DNA from: Aldrovandia affinis
Taxonomy: Eukaryota > Chordata > Actinopteri > Notacanthiformes > Halosauridae
Length of the DNA stretch: 64,000 nucleotides
NCBI GenBank assembly: GCA_029706075.1
Contig: JAINUG010000011.1
Location: 8,065,001 to 8,129,000 of the forward strand
Direction: 5' to 3'
Under the pieces are notes generated by a model. The model worked only from the letters and a program-made list of their open reading frames with translations. It made no database searches and was not told the origin of the DNA. This document shows positions 21,939 to 33,700 of the stretch, one piece after another (the stretch's first letter is position 1; every line of letters begins with the position of its first letter). The translations under genes were made by a program, and so were the position numbers.

Positions 21939-22559
21939 ATGAAAACGGGGGACAAGATTTTTTAGTATAGTTTTTTAATTTAAAAATTAAACCCACAATA
22001 AATCTAAATCTTTCAACTTGTGTTTAAACTTAATCATAAAGATCTTTGAAATTACACCATTGAACAAAATCTAAAAAATCTTTTAAGTGTTATTTACATA
22101 CATTTAAATTTAGGGGTCAGGGTTTGGGACAGCTACTTCCCAAAAGTACCCTATAAATGATGTTTTTTTTTTAATTTACCTTATCACTATCTCATTTAAT
22201 GCCTTGGGTTTAAATAGATCATAACATATTCTTAGTAAATATCTATGTCTGAATACTTAATTGTTTTGTTAAATAGTTTTTCTTGTTGTGGGACCGCACT
22301 TTGAACTAATTCAGTAGAATGCCCCATATATGTAAATAGTTTAACGGAATTACTAGCCCGTAAGGAAGCTGTAAGGTGCCCTTTTCTTTACATTTTCTTT
22401 CTCCTGTTTTTGTTTAGTTAGGGACTTAGCATATAAATGTTTGTTCTCTTTTGGTAGTTTAGTTTTATTTTATTTTGGTGTATTAGCCAGTGTGTTTAGT
22501 TTGTTATTCTGGACCAGGCTCACCTCTGAAGCCCTTTGCCTCCCTTAAAAAAATATATA
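21939..22559. other. AT-rich stretch, nothing recognised
   Basis: No coding match or repeated structure was seen. Sequence on both sides of the following Tc1 element (to about 22558 and from 23113) is continuous host DNA. Confidence 0.4.
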
Positions 22560-23112
22560 CACTACCGTTCAAAAGTTTGGGGTCACCTTCCATCTGGACT
22601 ATGGCTAATCGGGCACTCCTTCATTCTTCAGCAAGATAACGACCCGAAACACACCTTGAAGTTGTGCAAGAACTATCTGGTGAAGGAGGAATGTGAACAA
22701 CAACTCAAACTAAAGACCTGGCCTGCCCAGTGTCCAGACCTCAATCCCATAGAACTTGTATGGGACAAACTGGAAAGGAAAAGTCAAAGCAAAGCAACCC
22801 ACAAGTTTCTCTGGGAATTGTTGCAGGATAGCTGGGAAAACATGTCGGGTGATTTCCTGCTAAAACTTATTAACCGAATGGCCACTGTTTGTGAGGCTAT
22901 TCTCACGCCAAAGGGTGACTATTTTGAGGAATCCAAGATTCAACTTTCAATATAATTTTCTTGAACATTTCTTTGATGTTCATTTTGTTCATTGTTACAT
23001 GTGTTTTTTGTCATTTTAAAGTATTTACAGAAATGTATACGGTGTAAAGCATTGTCAATTATGAGATAAAAATAGTTTCCAGCAGGTGACCCCAAACTTT
23101 TGAACGGTAGTG
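22560..23112 (+). mobile_element. Tc1-like transposon, internally deleted (553 bp)
   Basis: It is flanked by TA on both sides. The inverted ends CACTACCGTTCAAAAGTTTG (then GGGTCACC) agree exactly over 28 bases. The left part of the transposase gene is deleted. The right part encodes the catalytic end. Confidence 0.9.
22600..22955 (+). pseudogene. Tc1 transposase, C-terminal part
   Basis: It has the second Asp ([10 protein letters not shown]) and the acidic third residue (CPDLNPIELVWDKLE) of the DDE triad, then runs to a normal end. The HTH domain and first Asp are lost in the deletion, so it cannot be active. Confidence 0.85.
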
Positions 23113-23799
23113 TATACATATTGTGTGTTGGTAAATGTTGTCTGAAGAGTTTATATGTTGTGTACCCTTTACCCCTAGAAGGGGTGCGTAACAGTGTATA
23201 TTCATATATTTGTTATTTGCCAAATATTTATATAATGTTTTAGTATCAATCAATCAGCTTGGTATATTCTTCTGCGCAGAGTAAGGATCAAGTTAAGAGA
23301 AAAAGTAGTGCATGAGGGCTGGCTACCTGCCTGTAATAGCCCCCATAGCTAGCTCCATTTCCTCTTTCTACTCCTTCGCTTAGATTGGTAAGCATGTAAG
23401 GTAAACACACTAGCTTTGCTAGTTTGGTTTCGTCTTGTTAAACCTTTCAATGACGACACGTGGTATTGCCAACCATCGGGATCCACGCCTTTGCGGTCTG
23501 GCCATACTTGGCATGTGCAGTCCTAGCTTGCCCTGAAATCTGTCATAGTCACTCCTTTCCCCCCTCCTCCAATTTAAATGTGAAATAAACAAAAATGTTG
23601 ATTTTCTCAAAATTAGTCAAAGTGGACTGAGTGAGTTTTGGAAAAACACTATTCAAAAGGTTAACTAACCACAAAAGGTGGTGTACTGCACAGACCATAC
23701 ATTCTGTATGGAGGAATGGTAAAAGATGCCCTCAATATGTTCACTAACCTCATAAAACACTAAAGAAGATGACTTGTTAGTGCAGATTTATTTTTGTTG
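23113..23799. other. Intergenic stretch downstream of unc45b, nothing recognised
   Basis: No coding match. It precedes a Tc1-like end fragment. Confidence 0.4.
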
Positions 23800-23945
23800 G
23801 ATTTTATTTAACATAATTATTAGGGGTGTGAATAATTGTGACATTTGGGGGGGGATATGAGAGCATACAATATAGCTGATAACCTGTTTTTTTTTGCTCA
23901 TCTTTATCAAGGGTCTCAATGATTTCAGACTGTACAGTATTGTAT
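23800..23945 (+). mobile_element. Tc1-like right-end fragment
   Basis: TCATCTTTATCAAGGGTCTC AATGATTTCAGACTGTACAGTA resembles the terminus at 63160-63200 (CTTTACCAAGGGTGCCAATA ...). Only the end is present. Confidence 0.4.
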
Positions 23946-24059
23946 AGTAATAATCTTGCTTGCTATATTGCTGGTTTCATGCAGGCCATATACTTGATTC
24001 AATCTATTATAAAGTGCCTCATTGAAAAAACAATGAAACACTCATTTCAAAAATCATTT

Positions 24060-24516
24060 TTTAATCAACACTTTCAGAAGGAGAAACACAAGTGTCTATA
24101 AATTATACGAAACACAGACACACACGTTTCAACCAGTCAGACTTCCTAACAAATAAAAGATAGAAAAGAACAAAAAAATAAAAACAAAACTTGTTTTGTC
24201 TCAGGTATTGTTAGTTGCAAAAGGTTTCTTACACCTTTTTAGAGAGCAGACCCCATTTTGGGTGCACCTATAAAAACATTCAGTAATAATTCAGGGCCTG
24301 ATTCATTTCCTTTTGGTTTCGATTGTTATGTCTGCTGGTGTCCAGGGGAGATACAGCTGTTCCTAGTCTTGGTTCCACCTTAATTGTTTAACTGGAGGCA
24401 TCAATTAAATAGGAAGTTGAATCCCTGTATATTCCAGGAGTTGGAAAGCTACCAGTTTGGAAGGCATGTCTGAAATGCCTTGGGTTTGTGGAAGCTGAGG
24501 ACCAGGTTGCCGCTGT
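24060..24516 (-). other. unc45b: Predicted unc45b 3' UTR with ATTAAA poly(A) signal
   Basis: There is no further coding match below the stop at 24517. On the minus strand ATTAAA occurs at 24060-24065, about 450 nt after the stop, and a GT-containing stretch follows. T-rich tracts (24140-24195) precede it. Other weak signals exist nearer 23800, inside a Tc1-like fragment, so the true cleavage site is uncertain. Confidence 0.35.
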
Positions 24517-24777
24517 TTAAGAGAATGGCTTAATCAGGCCGAGGTCCATGGCAGAGGCCAGACAGGTGCGTGCTACGTCGATCACCTGCTGTCTCTTGGG
24601 GTTGTCCTCCGCCTTGCCAATGATCGTGAGGATCTCCAGTATCTCGCTTTCGATCAGCTTCTTAGCCAGCTCATTGTCGGAGTTCAGCATATTGTAGATG
24701 ATGACCAGGCCCCTGTGCTGGATCTGTATGTTGTCATGGAGACAAAGCCTCTGTAGGATCTCCATCCATTGCACCGT
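24517..24777 (-). CDS. unc45b: unc45b exon 20 (last coding exon, stop codon)
   Basis: Residues 841-926 and the stop ([20 protein letters not shown] to [12 protein letters not shown]). The acceptor is CCCTTCAG|ACGGTG. The ending GLIKPFS matches the usual GFIKPVS C-terminus of the family. Confidence 0.95.
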   Translation of the reverse strand, partial: TVQWMEILQRLCLHDNIQIQHRGLVIIYNMLNSDNELAKKLIESEILEILTIIGKAEDNPKRQQVIDVARTCLASAMDLGLIKPFS

Positions 24778-27700
24778 CTGAAGGGAGATAGGGGTAAAAG
24801 GGCAGATAAATACTCATTCACTTATGGGCTGTTTGCACCGAGTTGTATCCACGCATTGGTGCCAAACCAAAAATAGGCAGCTCCATTTTCTTTACATGGC
24901 TAGTTTATTTATGTTTTGGTGCATACATGCATGCATGAGGAGGAGGTCATTTACACCCATTATTCATTACAATCTGGAGTATCTATCACTGTGTCAAGTC
25001 TGGACTTGAACACACAAAGGGACTCTGCATCTACTACATGGCTTGGCAAGCATTTCCAGAACTGGCACTTCCTGATCTCAGTGTGGAATTTACTCATTTC
25101 CACCTATGCAAAACTCAGCCTGAACAATCTTTTGTAGTTCACTTTGTTAATCGCTTTAATGGGGTGCCATTAAACACGTACCACCAGTGTTAACTTGGTG
25201 CAGAGCTTCTTCTGTGCGGCGGTCAGCATGGCTATAGCTCCCGCGGCCGCTCTCTGCAGCTTTTCGTCATCCTCGCTGCACAGGAGAACCAGGAGCTTCA
25301 GCTTGTCATTCCCGTCTTCCATGTACCTCTCCTGAACCTGTGACCGCACACGAGCAAAGGGTGGGCAAGGAAAACCAAATATTAACCTTCTAGTTTATAG
25401 GCTTAATGTTACTTGTGTTTCATACTGTATGCCAAAATAAAGGCTTGAGTAAATGAGGGATCAGTGTGAGGTTGCAGAACCGCAAGTGCCCGCCGGGGAG
25501 TGCCACAGCCGATTCCGGCAGATAGGCCTGGCCCTACTCATTCCAATGTAGTCTGCGGGGACTCTCCTTGCCTGGGACAGGGACATTTGAGTGCCCATGG
25601 TTTAAACAGTGTGTGTGTGGGGGGGGGTCTGCCACTCACCTCTTTGCAGATCACCAGGTTACACATGCATTCGGTGGCCGCCTGGCGGATTTGATCATGC
25701 TCCTCAAACATGTAGTTCTCGATCTCTGAAAGAGCCTTCTCCTTCAGAATCTTCACCCTGGAATTTGGTGGAGGTTGGTATTCATCATTTGTCTCTGAAT
25801 CTAAATAAACAAACCCAAGCCTGCTTTTGTTTTTTTTATTTGGCCCAGATCTTTTTCTTTTCTTTTACTCCCAATTTGGAATGCCCATATTTGTATGTCA
25901 TGTCTCTTCACTGCAACATCCTATGTCTAGATTAATCTCTCCTGTGTATTATGATGACACATTAAACCACATGATAACCATAATTGTGCTGCTTAATGAG
26001 CACAGATCAAGGAAATGGCAAACCTCAGTGGATTCCGTAATTACAGAGACCACTGACCACCAAATATGTTGGAGAGACACTTTCCTCTCTACTGTGTATA
26101 GGGGTGGCTAACCCTGGTCCTGGGGAACCGTAGGGTCTGCTGTCACTTGTTTACTAGTATTTCACAGTAAACTCATCAGATTTCTTGGGTCCAAATCTAA
26201 ATTTGGTTCACTTTGCAGTCTTTGCTTGGTTTTCTTTGTCTTGCGGGGTGTAAATAACACAATAACTAACAGATCCTGATGTTGCTGTGCTGGAAGGGGC
26301 CAGGGCACAGGGATTAACAGTCACTCAGTGTTGTTGTGTTGGGGAGCAAGCATTAACACCTGCCAAGTGTTGTTGTACTGGAGGGGACACAATCATTAAC
26401 CCTGACCTGAGTGTTGTTGTGTTCACGGTGCAGTTATTAACACTCACCCAGTGTTGTTGTATTTAAGGCGCAGTTATTAACACTCACCCAGTGTCATTGT
26501 ATTTAAGGTGCAGTCATTAACACTCACCCAGTGTTGTTGTGTTGAAGGTGTAGTCATTAACACTCACCCAGTGTTGTTGTGTTGAAGGTGTAGTCGTTAA
26601 CACTCACCCAGTGTTGTTGTGCTGGAGGGGACACAGTCATGATAACTCACCTCAGTTTGTCGTTCAGTCCAGCCAGGTTAGTGAGGCTCAGGAGAGCCTC
26701 GTAGTTCTGCAGGCCATCTCTCTCAGGGTTCAGCAAACTGACCAGGGGGCGAACCACTTCATAAATCTAAGACAGAGAGAGATCATTTTTAAAGATCTTT
26801 ATATAACAACAATGCAAAATGGCATATTGGCTATAACGTTGAACAGTACCAAAAATAAAAGACAAACAAACTCTTTAAAAGCAACAACAAAAATCACCAA
26901 ACCAAACTGCATAAATGCAGCAAACCCTGATTCTCTTTCAGTCACATGCAGTATCTCAATGCCATACTCAGGAATATACCAACAGTGTAAGAGCAGTTAC
27001 AAAGAGAGAGTTAAAGTTACAGAGAGCGAGAGAGAGAGAGATTACCAGCAAACAATCAGAGTGAGCCCAACTATTAAACAAACAAAAACCTGTGGAATAT
27101 CTATCTGGAATATTAGGATGATGCAACCAAAACATAAAACTGACTTGACTGCTATTGTGCCCTAAAAAGAGACAATACATGAGCTGAGTATTTCTACTCT
27201 GTCAGTGAGTACAGACTCATTGAGCACACCCTTGCAACTGAAAAAAGGCAGACGCCAGAAAATATAGCTACGAAAAGAAGAACATATCTAGTATGTGGAC
27301 ACTAAGACAGGAGAGGTGGAACAGTGATCCACTTCATCCTTTATGAATGTGAGAAATATTAAAATAAGAAAATATCACATTTCAACAAATGTAGCTAATT
27401 ATCTTCCTCAACACCTCAGACCAGAGTTTATAGAATGTGTACTCTGTCCTAAAACTATGCTGCTTTAAAACATTCAGTACTGACTGCCCCTCCCCACCCC
27501 TATTTTTCAAGTCAACTACATGTTGTCTTGGCCTAAATTCCCTCACTCAATGACTCATCAGAAAGTACTGATTTCAGTACTCCAATGTTCAAAGAGAGTG
27601 AGATACCGATACATGATACAGATATACTTTATCTGAAACTAATGCATACACAACCAATTTTCCAGAGCTTCTTGGAAAAACTAAATCATTTGGCAGTGCT

Positions 27701-30700
27701 TCCAGATTTCATCCCACTTGCTGACACAATTAAATTAGCAATTGCATTAGGTGAAGGACACACACACACACAGGTGCCTTGCAAGTATTCAGACCCTTGC
27801 ACAATTTTGTTGCTTGCAAGCTTTAATTTATAACATTTTCATTTAAGAACTAATATCTGTTATAAATACAACCTACTCCACACATTTGTAAAAAAAAAGT
27901 ACATAGATACTTAAAATGAAATAAAAATGGAAAAATGTTGATTGTACTCTGGCAGCTGTAAGTTTATGCAGGTGCAAAACGTTACCTTAATGAGTCACAC
28001 AATGAGTTGATTGGCACACACTCTGTCTGTGTGCCATAACAGCAATTGTCATGATTTCAGGATTAAAAACACCTGTCTTTGTGAGGATCATTGGTTGGGT
28101 AGTGAGTTAGAAGGAAAGACACAAAAATGAAGACCAAAGAGCTTTCTCAGGGATATGGTTATGAAAAGGCACAGAATAGGAGAGTGATACACAAAAATAT
28201 CTAAGGGTTTGGATATCCCAGTGATCACTGTTGGCTCAAAAATCAAGAAGTGGAAGCTGCATCATACCACCCAGACCCTGCATACTCATACCTCCAAACT
28301 CAGTGACCAAACAAGGAGGAGACTTGTGAGGGAAGCCACTGTGAGGCCAACAATTTCTCTAAAAGAGCTACAGAGTTAATTGGCTGAGATTGGAGTAATT
28401 GGTGCATCAGTCAACAATATCAAGAGCACTGCATAATACTGGCCTGTATGGCAGGGTGTGGGAAGATGTGGGAAAAGATTTTGTGGTCAGATGAGACTAA
28501 AAATAGAGGGTTTTTTTTGCCAAAATGCAAAGCATTATGTATGGCACAAGCCTAACACTGCCTATGTCCCACATATCACCATCCCTATGGTGAAGCGTGG
28601 TGGTGGCAGTATCATGCTATGGGGATGCTTCTCTTCAGCAGGGACTGGGAAATGTGCCAGAATAGAAGGAATAATGGACAGAGCAGATGCTGCAAGAAAA
28701 CCTATTTCAGTCTCCCAAAAATCTGAAGCTGCAAAAATTCACCTTGCAGCAGGACAACGATCCAAAGCACAGGGCCAAAGCTGCATTGGAGTGATTCAAG
28801 AATAAAACAGTGAATGTCCTTGAGTTGCCCAGTCAAAAGTCCTGACCTGAACCCCATCGGGAATATGAAAATTGCTGTCCATAAGCAATGTCCAAGCAAC
28901 TTGAGAGAGCTGGAGCAATTCTGCTTGAAAGAATAGGTGAAAATCATCTCCAACCAGTGTGCAAAGTTGGCAGAATCTCACCCAAAATGACATAAAGCTG
29001 TTATTGCAGTGAAAGGTGCCTCCAACAAATATCAATGCGAGGGGTCTGAATGCTAATATTTGCTGACATAACTAATTACTTTATAAAAATTCAGTTTGAG
29101 CATGTGAGTTTTGAATAAAAAATATTAAATGGAAAAAAATTGAACATATAATTTGTAATCCAGCAATCCATCTGTGCTTTGGTAAGTTTTAATAGGATTG
29201 AACATTGTGTTTGCACATCAACCTTTTTTTTTTTCACAGGAAAATCCTCCACCCTCGTCAGCACAGCAAGAGGAGTCAGGCTACTAAAGTGCAGGCTTAC
29301 CCTCTCCCCAGGAAAGGCTATCTCAGGATTGGAGATGGCCGCGATCCTGGCCAGGGCATGGCTGGCCCTGATCTTACCGCTCTCTGTACCCTCAAGGGCA
29401 AGAGGGATCAGAGCCTGGGGCAAAAAGAGTCAGAGATCAGAGGGTTCATAATCACAGTCATAATCATTATGCACTTTATTGATACAGCACTTTTCAAGCA
29501 GTGTGCACAAAAGTGCATCACAGAAAGAAAGTTAATTTAGTTTTAAAAACAAATAACAATACATGTAATTATAGAGACTTAAAGGTAAGGGGTGGGGAGG
29601 GAAGGACAGGGAGGGCATAGCCACTTTATGTTTATGTTCTAAAATGTGTGGGTTTTTTTTAACTGTGAATCTTCTATAGAGTAATGCTATAGCCTCTATG
29701 AGGGTTCATAAATAACAGTATCATTGTGCAATCATTAGCCAGTAATAAGAATATCAATGGGAATAAGTAAACATAAGAACTGTCAGAAATGTTAAAGTAT
29801 TTGTGTAATTTACAAAAGGTGTCATTTCATTTAAATCTTCTATTTGAGTGACTGATTTGGCCCACACTGATTGTGTCTGTGTGGATATGTGTATGTCTGT
29901 GTGAGTGTGGATGTGTTGGTGAGTGTGTGTCTGTGTGAGGATGTGATTTCTGTGTGAATGAGTGTGGATGTGTGTGTCTGTGTGAGTGAGTGAGTAGTGT
30001 GGATGTCTGTATGTGTGAGTGAGTGGGGATGCATGTGTCTGTGAGTGAGTGTGGATGTGTGTGTCTATGTGTAGGTGTACATGTCTATGTGACTGGATGT
30101 GTGTGTCTGTGTGTGTGGATTCATGTTTGTGTGCATATGTGTATCAGTGTGTCTGTGCGTGTGTGGCCATGTGTGTGTGTGCCTGCATTTGTCTGTATAT
30201 GTGTGTGTGGCAGTGAGTTTGTGTGCAAGGTTGTGTGTGCGGCCATGTGCATGCGTGTGTCTGTATGTGTATGTGTATGTATGTGTGTGTGTGTGTGTGT
30301 GAATGTCAGTGTGGATGCGGATGTGTGTGGATGCATGTGTGAGTATCTGTGGATGTGCATGTCTGTTTGAGTGTGGATGTGTATGTGTATTTGTGTGTGA
30401 GTGTGAGTGGGTGTATACGATTATGAAACTCTTACCTTTCCCCCTCCTTGAGCGACAATGGTACCACGATCCTTACTGTCCTCTGCCAAGGCCAGAAACA
30501 CCCTGCAAGAACATGGAACATGTCCAAAATATTTTCTGGGATACTGGGGTAGTGATGAAATCTGAATCTGAGGTCATACCTAAGTTGTATTGAAGGGTCA
30601 TTACTTTACCCCAGTAATCTCCCCCCTCAAAGAACAGCTTTTAAAATGGATTATAGCATGTTTAGTCTACATATTTTAATACTCGTTAATATGGATAATA

Positions 30701-33700
30701 TGGATACTATTACTTTTGATTCTGTTAGGCAAGTCTCTCAGTCTCTCAGAAAGTGTCTCACCAAGTATCACAAAAGTTAATCCAGTAGTTTGTAAAATGA
30801 TGCATGACATTCACTTGTGGTTGACATGTTTGTTCCTGGATGTGTGTGTGTAATGTGTGTTTTTAACAGTGATCTTCTGTTGAGTAATTCTACAAGCCTT
30901 GTGATGTGTGTGTGTGTGTGTGACCGAGCGAGTGTGTGCGTGTGCTGCTGGTGACTTTCTTGCTTACAGCACTCACCTAGAAAGCATCTCCTTGGTCTGA
31001 TCGGTGAGGATAGAATTGTCCGCTTTGACCATGCAGGTGAGGGCAGAGATGACCCCTGCCTTCAGCAGCCGTTTGATCCGCCTATCGATGAAGTCCTTCT
31101 TGTCCTGAGGGCAGACGGTCTCTGTGTGATTACCATGGTTACCGGTTCTTTTGCCATCGCCTGACGCTCGTCATTTCAAACAAAGTTGATGCAGACTCTC
31201 AGCTTGTCTGCATGACAAGAACTGCATCCTGTTTCTTCATCGTGCCTCTTCTCCCATTGTCCTGGTGTCCTAAGTCAGACACTTCCTGTCTATTTATGGT
31301 TGCTGTGTTGCAGGGGACTGTGCAGATACCCCAGATTTATGTACAATTTCACGCACATTCTGTCTCATGGAAAAGGTCCAGTGGTGTTGGACAGTTCCTG
31401 TACAGGTTAGGTCTCACTCTCTGTCAATATGTGCCACATGCAGCAATACCCCTATGCGTCAAGAGTCTACAGGTAACTGACAAAAAGGCAAAATTTGAGT
31501 AAATGGGTGCAGTACCATGAGTGTCTTTTGGTGCCATGACCAGTACAGGCAGATAGGCCCAGCCCTCCCCTTCCTCCTGCACTCAGCTGGGACTCTCTTA
31601 GCTCGGGCCAGGGCTGTTTGAGTGTCTCCCCCCGGGTCACCAATTTGTTGTCTTTATTTTGACAGTTACCTGTATGTTATTTGTTGTTTTTGGATGAGTC
31701 ATCGAAAAGATCATTGGTATGCTGTGATGCCAAGAGTTGTGGGTAATCACAAAACCACTTATGAAATCACAGCCATTCTAAGGCTCTAATATTTGGTAAG
31801 AAATGCTCTATTTCTGGGGTTGTGCGAATTATGTTTACATAGCGACCAATCATGACACTGTAATCACAGAGATTCATCATAATAATTGACAGTAGATGGA
31901 GGCACAGTCATATATATGTCACTTTGGTTTCCTGCATTTAAACAGCTTGAGTTTTGGGTTCATGTATTTAAGCAGCTCAATGTTTGACAGATTCAAGATA
32001 GAATCAAGGCTTGAAATACATTTTTAGTTCTTTGGCACAACTTAAGAACAAGTTGAAAATTAAACCCCAGACACAAACATATGCTCTGTATGTCTAAGCA
32101 AACACTTTTTTGGGGGGGGGGTTGTAATTTTGGTTCTCAAGATTGTGGCCTTCTTAAAATCCTTTTCGTATTTCCCAGAATACACTACATTTAGGAGACT
32201 GAGCCAAGCAATTGACTGAGGAAGGGCGTTACCTTTGGGTGCTGTTCCGGAACATGCTGCTTGGAGAACTTTGCCAGCTGCACAAGCTCTGGAATTATTT
32301 CCTTCTTGTCATAGCTGTTGGTGCAGTTGACTAATGTACAAGCCACTGCATACAGGATAGTTTTGTCCACCGACTGGTGAAAGGGAGAAATGGAAAGGTA
32401 TTTTAAACATTCAAGTCAAATCAATCATCATTTATAGTTCCATTTACAAATAAGTTGTAATATAATGCTTCATAATTGGCCAGGTGACTATAGTAGTTGT
32501 CATTTATGAGCCATGAGTTCTAATGATATAATTAGGTGATACTGTGGTATGTGTAGACCCATCACATTGCAGGATGTTGCCCATATGTGAGGTTAAAGTG
32601 CAGTAGACCTGTTGCACATTCCATTATAGGGAGATTTATTCCTTCTTCCTCTTCCCTATTAGATTATGGATCATTATTCTCTCTTTCATAGCAGTGTTGC
32701 CCATTCTTCAGTGCAGAAATGAACCAGATTTCCCTCTAAGAGTACTTTCTTGTAGAGATGTTGAAATAGGTAATGCATTGGGTAACCAAAGGGAAAAACT
32801 GCTACTGTTCTGCTTGTTTTTTTTACATGGTTGACTTCACTTTATTGGCAGGTATTTATTTGCCATGATTTCAAAAGTGAATTTTTAACAACAGGAAGAG
32901 GCAGGTCAAATCATTGGAGAGGTGGGGTGGCATGGAACCAACACATCCCATTGTCTATACATCCTCAGATGGTATATATGGCTGATTCTTATTTCTGTTT
33001 CTGTAAACGGGTCCTCCAGTGGCATCTGAAGCAGGGGCGTAGACTCCACTGGGGACAACGCGGACATGTCCCCATCACTTTTTTAAAGGGCCAATTTTGT
33101 CCCCAACACTTTTTAAAAGTAATAAAACATTGAAAATGTCCCAAAAATAGTTTTGAACTGAAAACGCGGAAGAGACGGCACTAGGTCCATGCAGAAAGAG
33201 ACGCCTGTCTTCCTAGTGCTTTGACAAGTGCCCATTTGACAAGTGTCAGGAGCACTAGAATCTTCGGATGAGTGTGTGTGCGCATCTCTGTCGTCACCAA
33301 ACAGACATGCAGACAACAATACCGTTTATTGTGATAATGCTAGCTACAGTATTAATATCGTGTTGCCATTAACTAGCTAGAACATTAATATTCCCTCAGA
33401 TAAATATTTGTTTACCTTCTCCCCACAACCTATGGCTGTGCTATGGATCTTTTAACTAACTGCCAGTCAGTCCATTTCTTATAAAAAATGTAGCTTGATA
33501 TTTAAGTTAGCTTCCCAGAACATAGTTCTGATGTTACTAATAACGACTTTAGAGTTAACGTCAGTCATTTTAAAGGAACACTCCCATCAACATCCTGAAT
33601 TTGATCTGCTAACGTTATTGTTTTCCCACCTATATGGGTGTAACCCCTGTACAATTACAAATGTATTTTGTTTGAACTGGTAAGAAGAGCAAAGGTTAAT

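Noticed and set aside
26281..26645. CRISPR-like regular repeats
   Set aside because: Units are contiguous 40-bp tandem repeats with no unique spacers, and the genome is a vertebrate; the same holds for 40261-40430 and 43786-44431.
29840..30593. Several open frames on both strands
   Set aside because: They are translations of the TG/CA repeat (Cys-Val or Thr-His runs) and not proteins.
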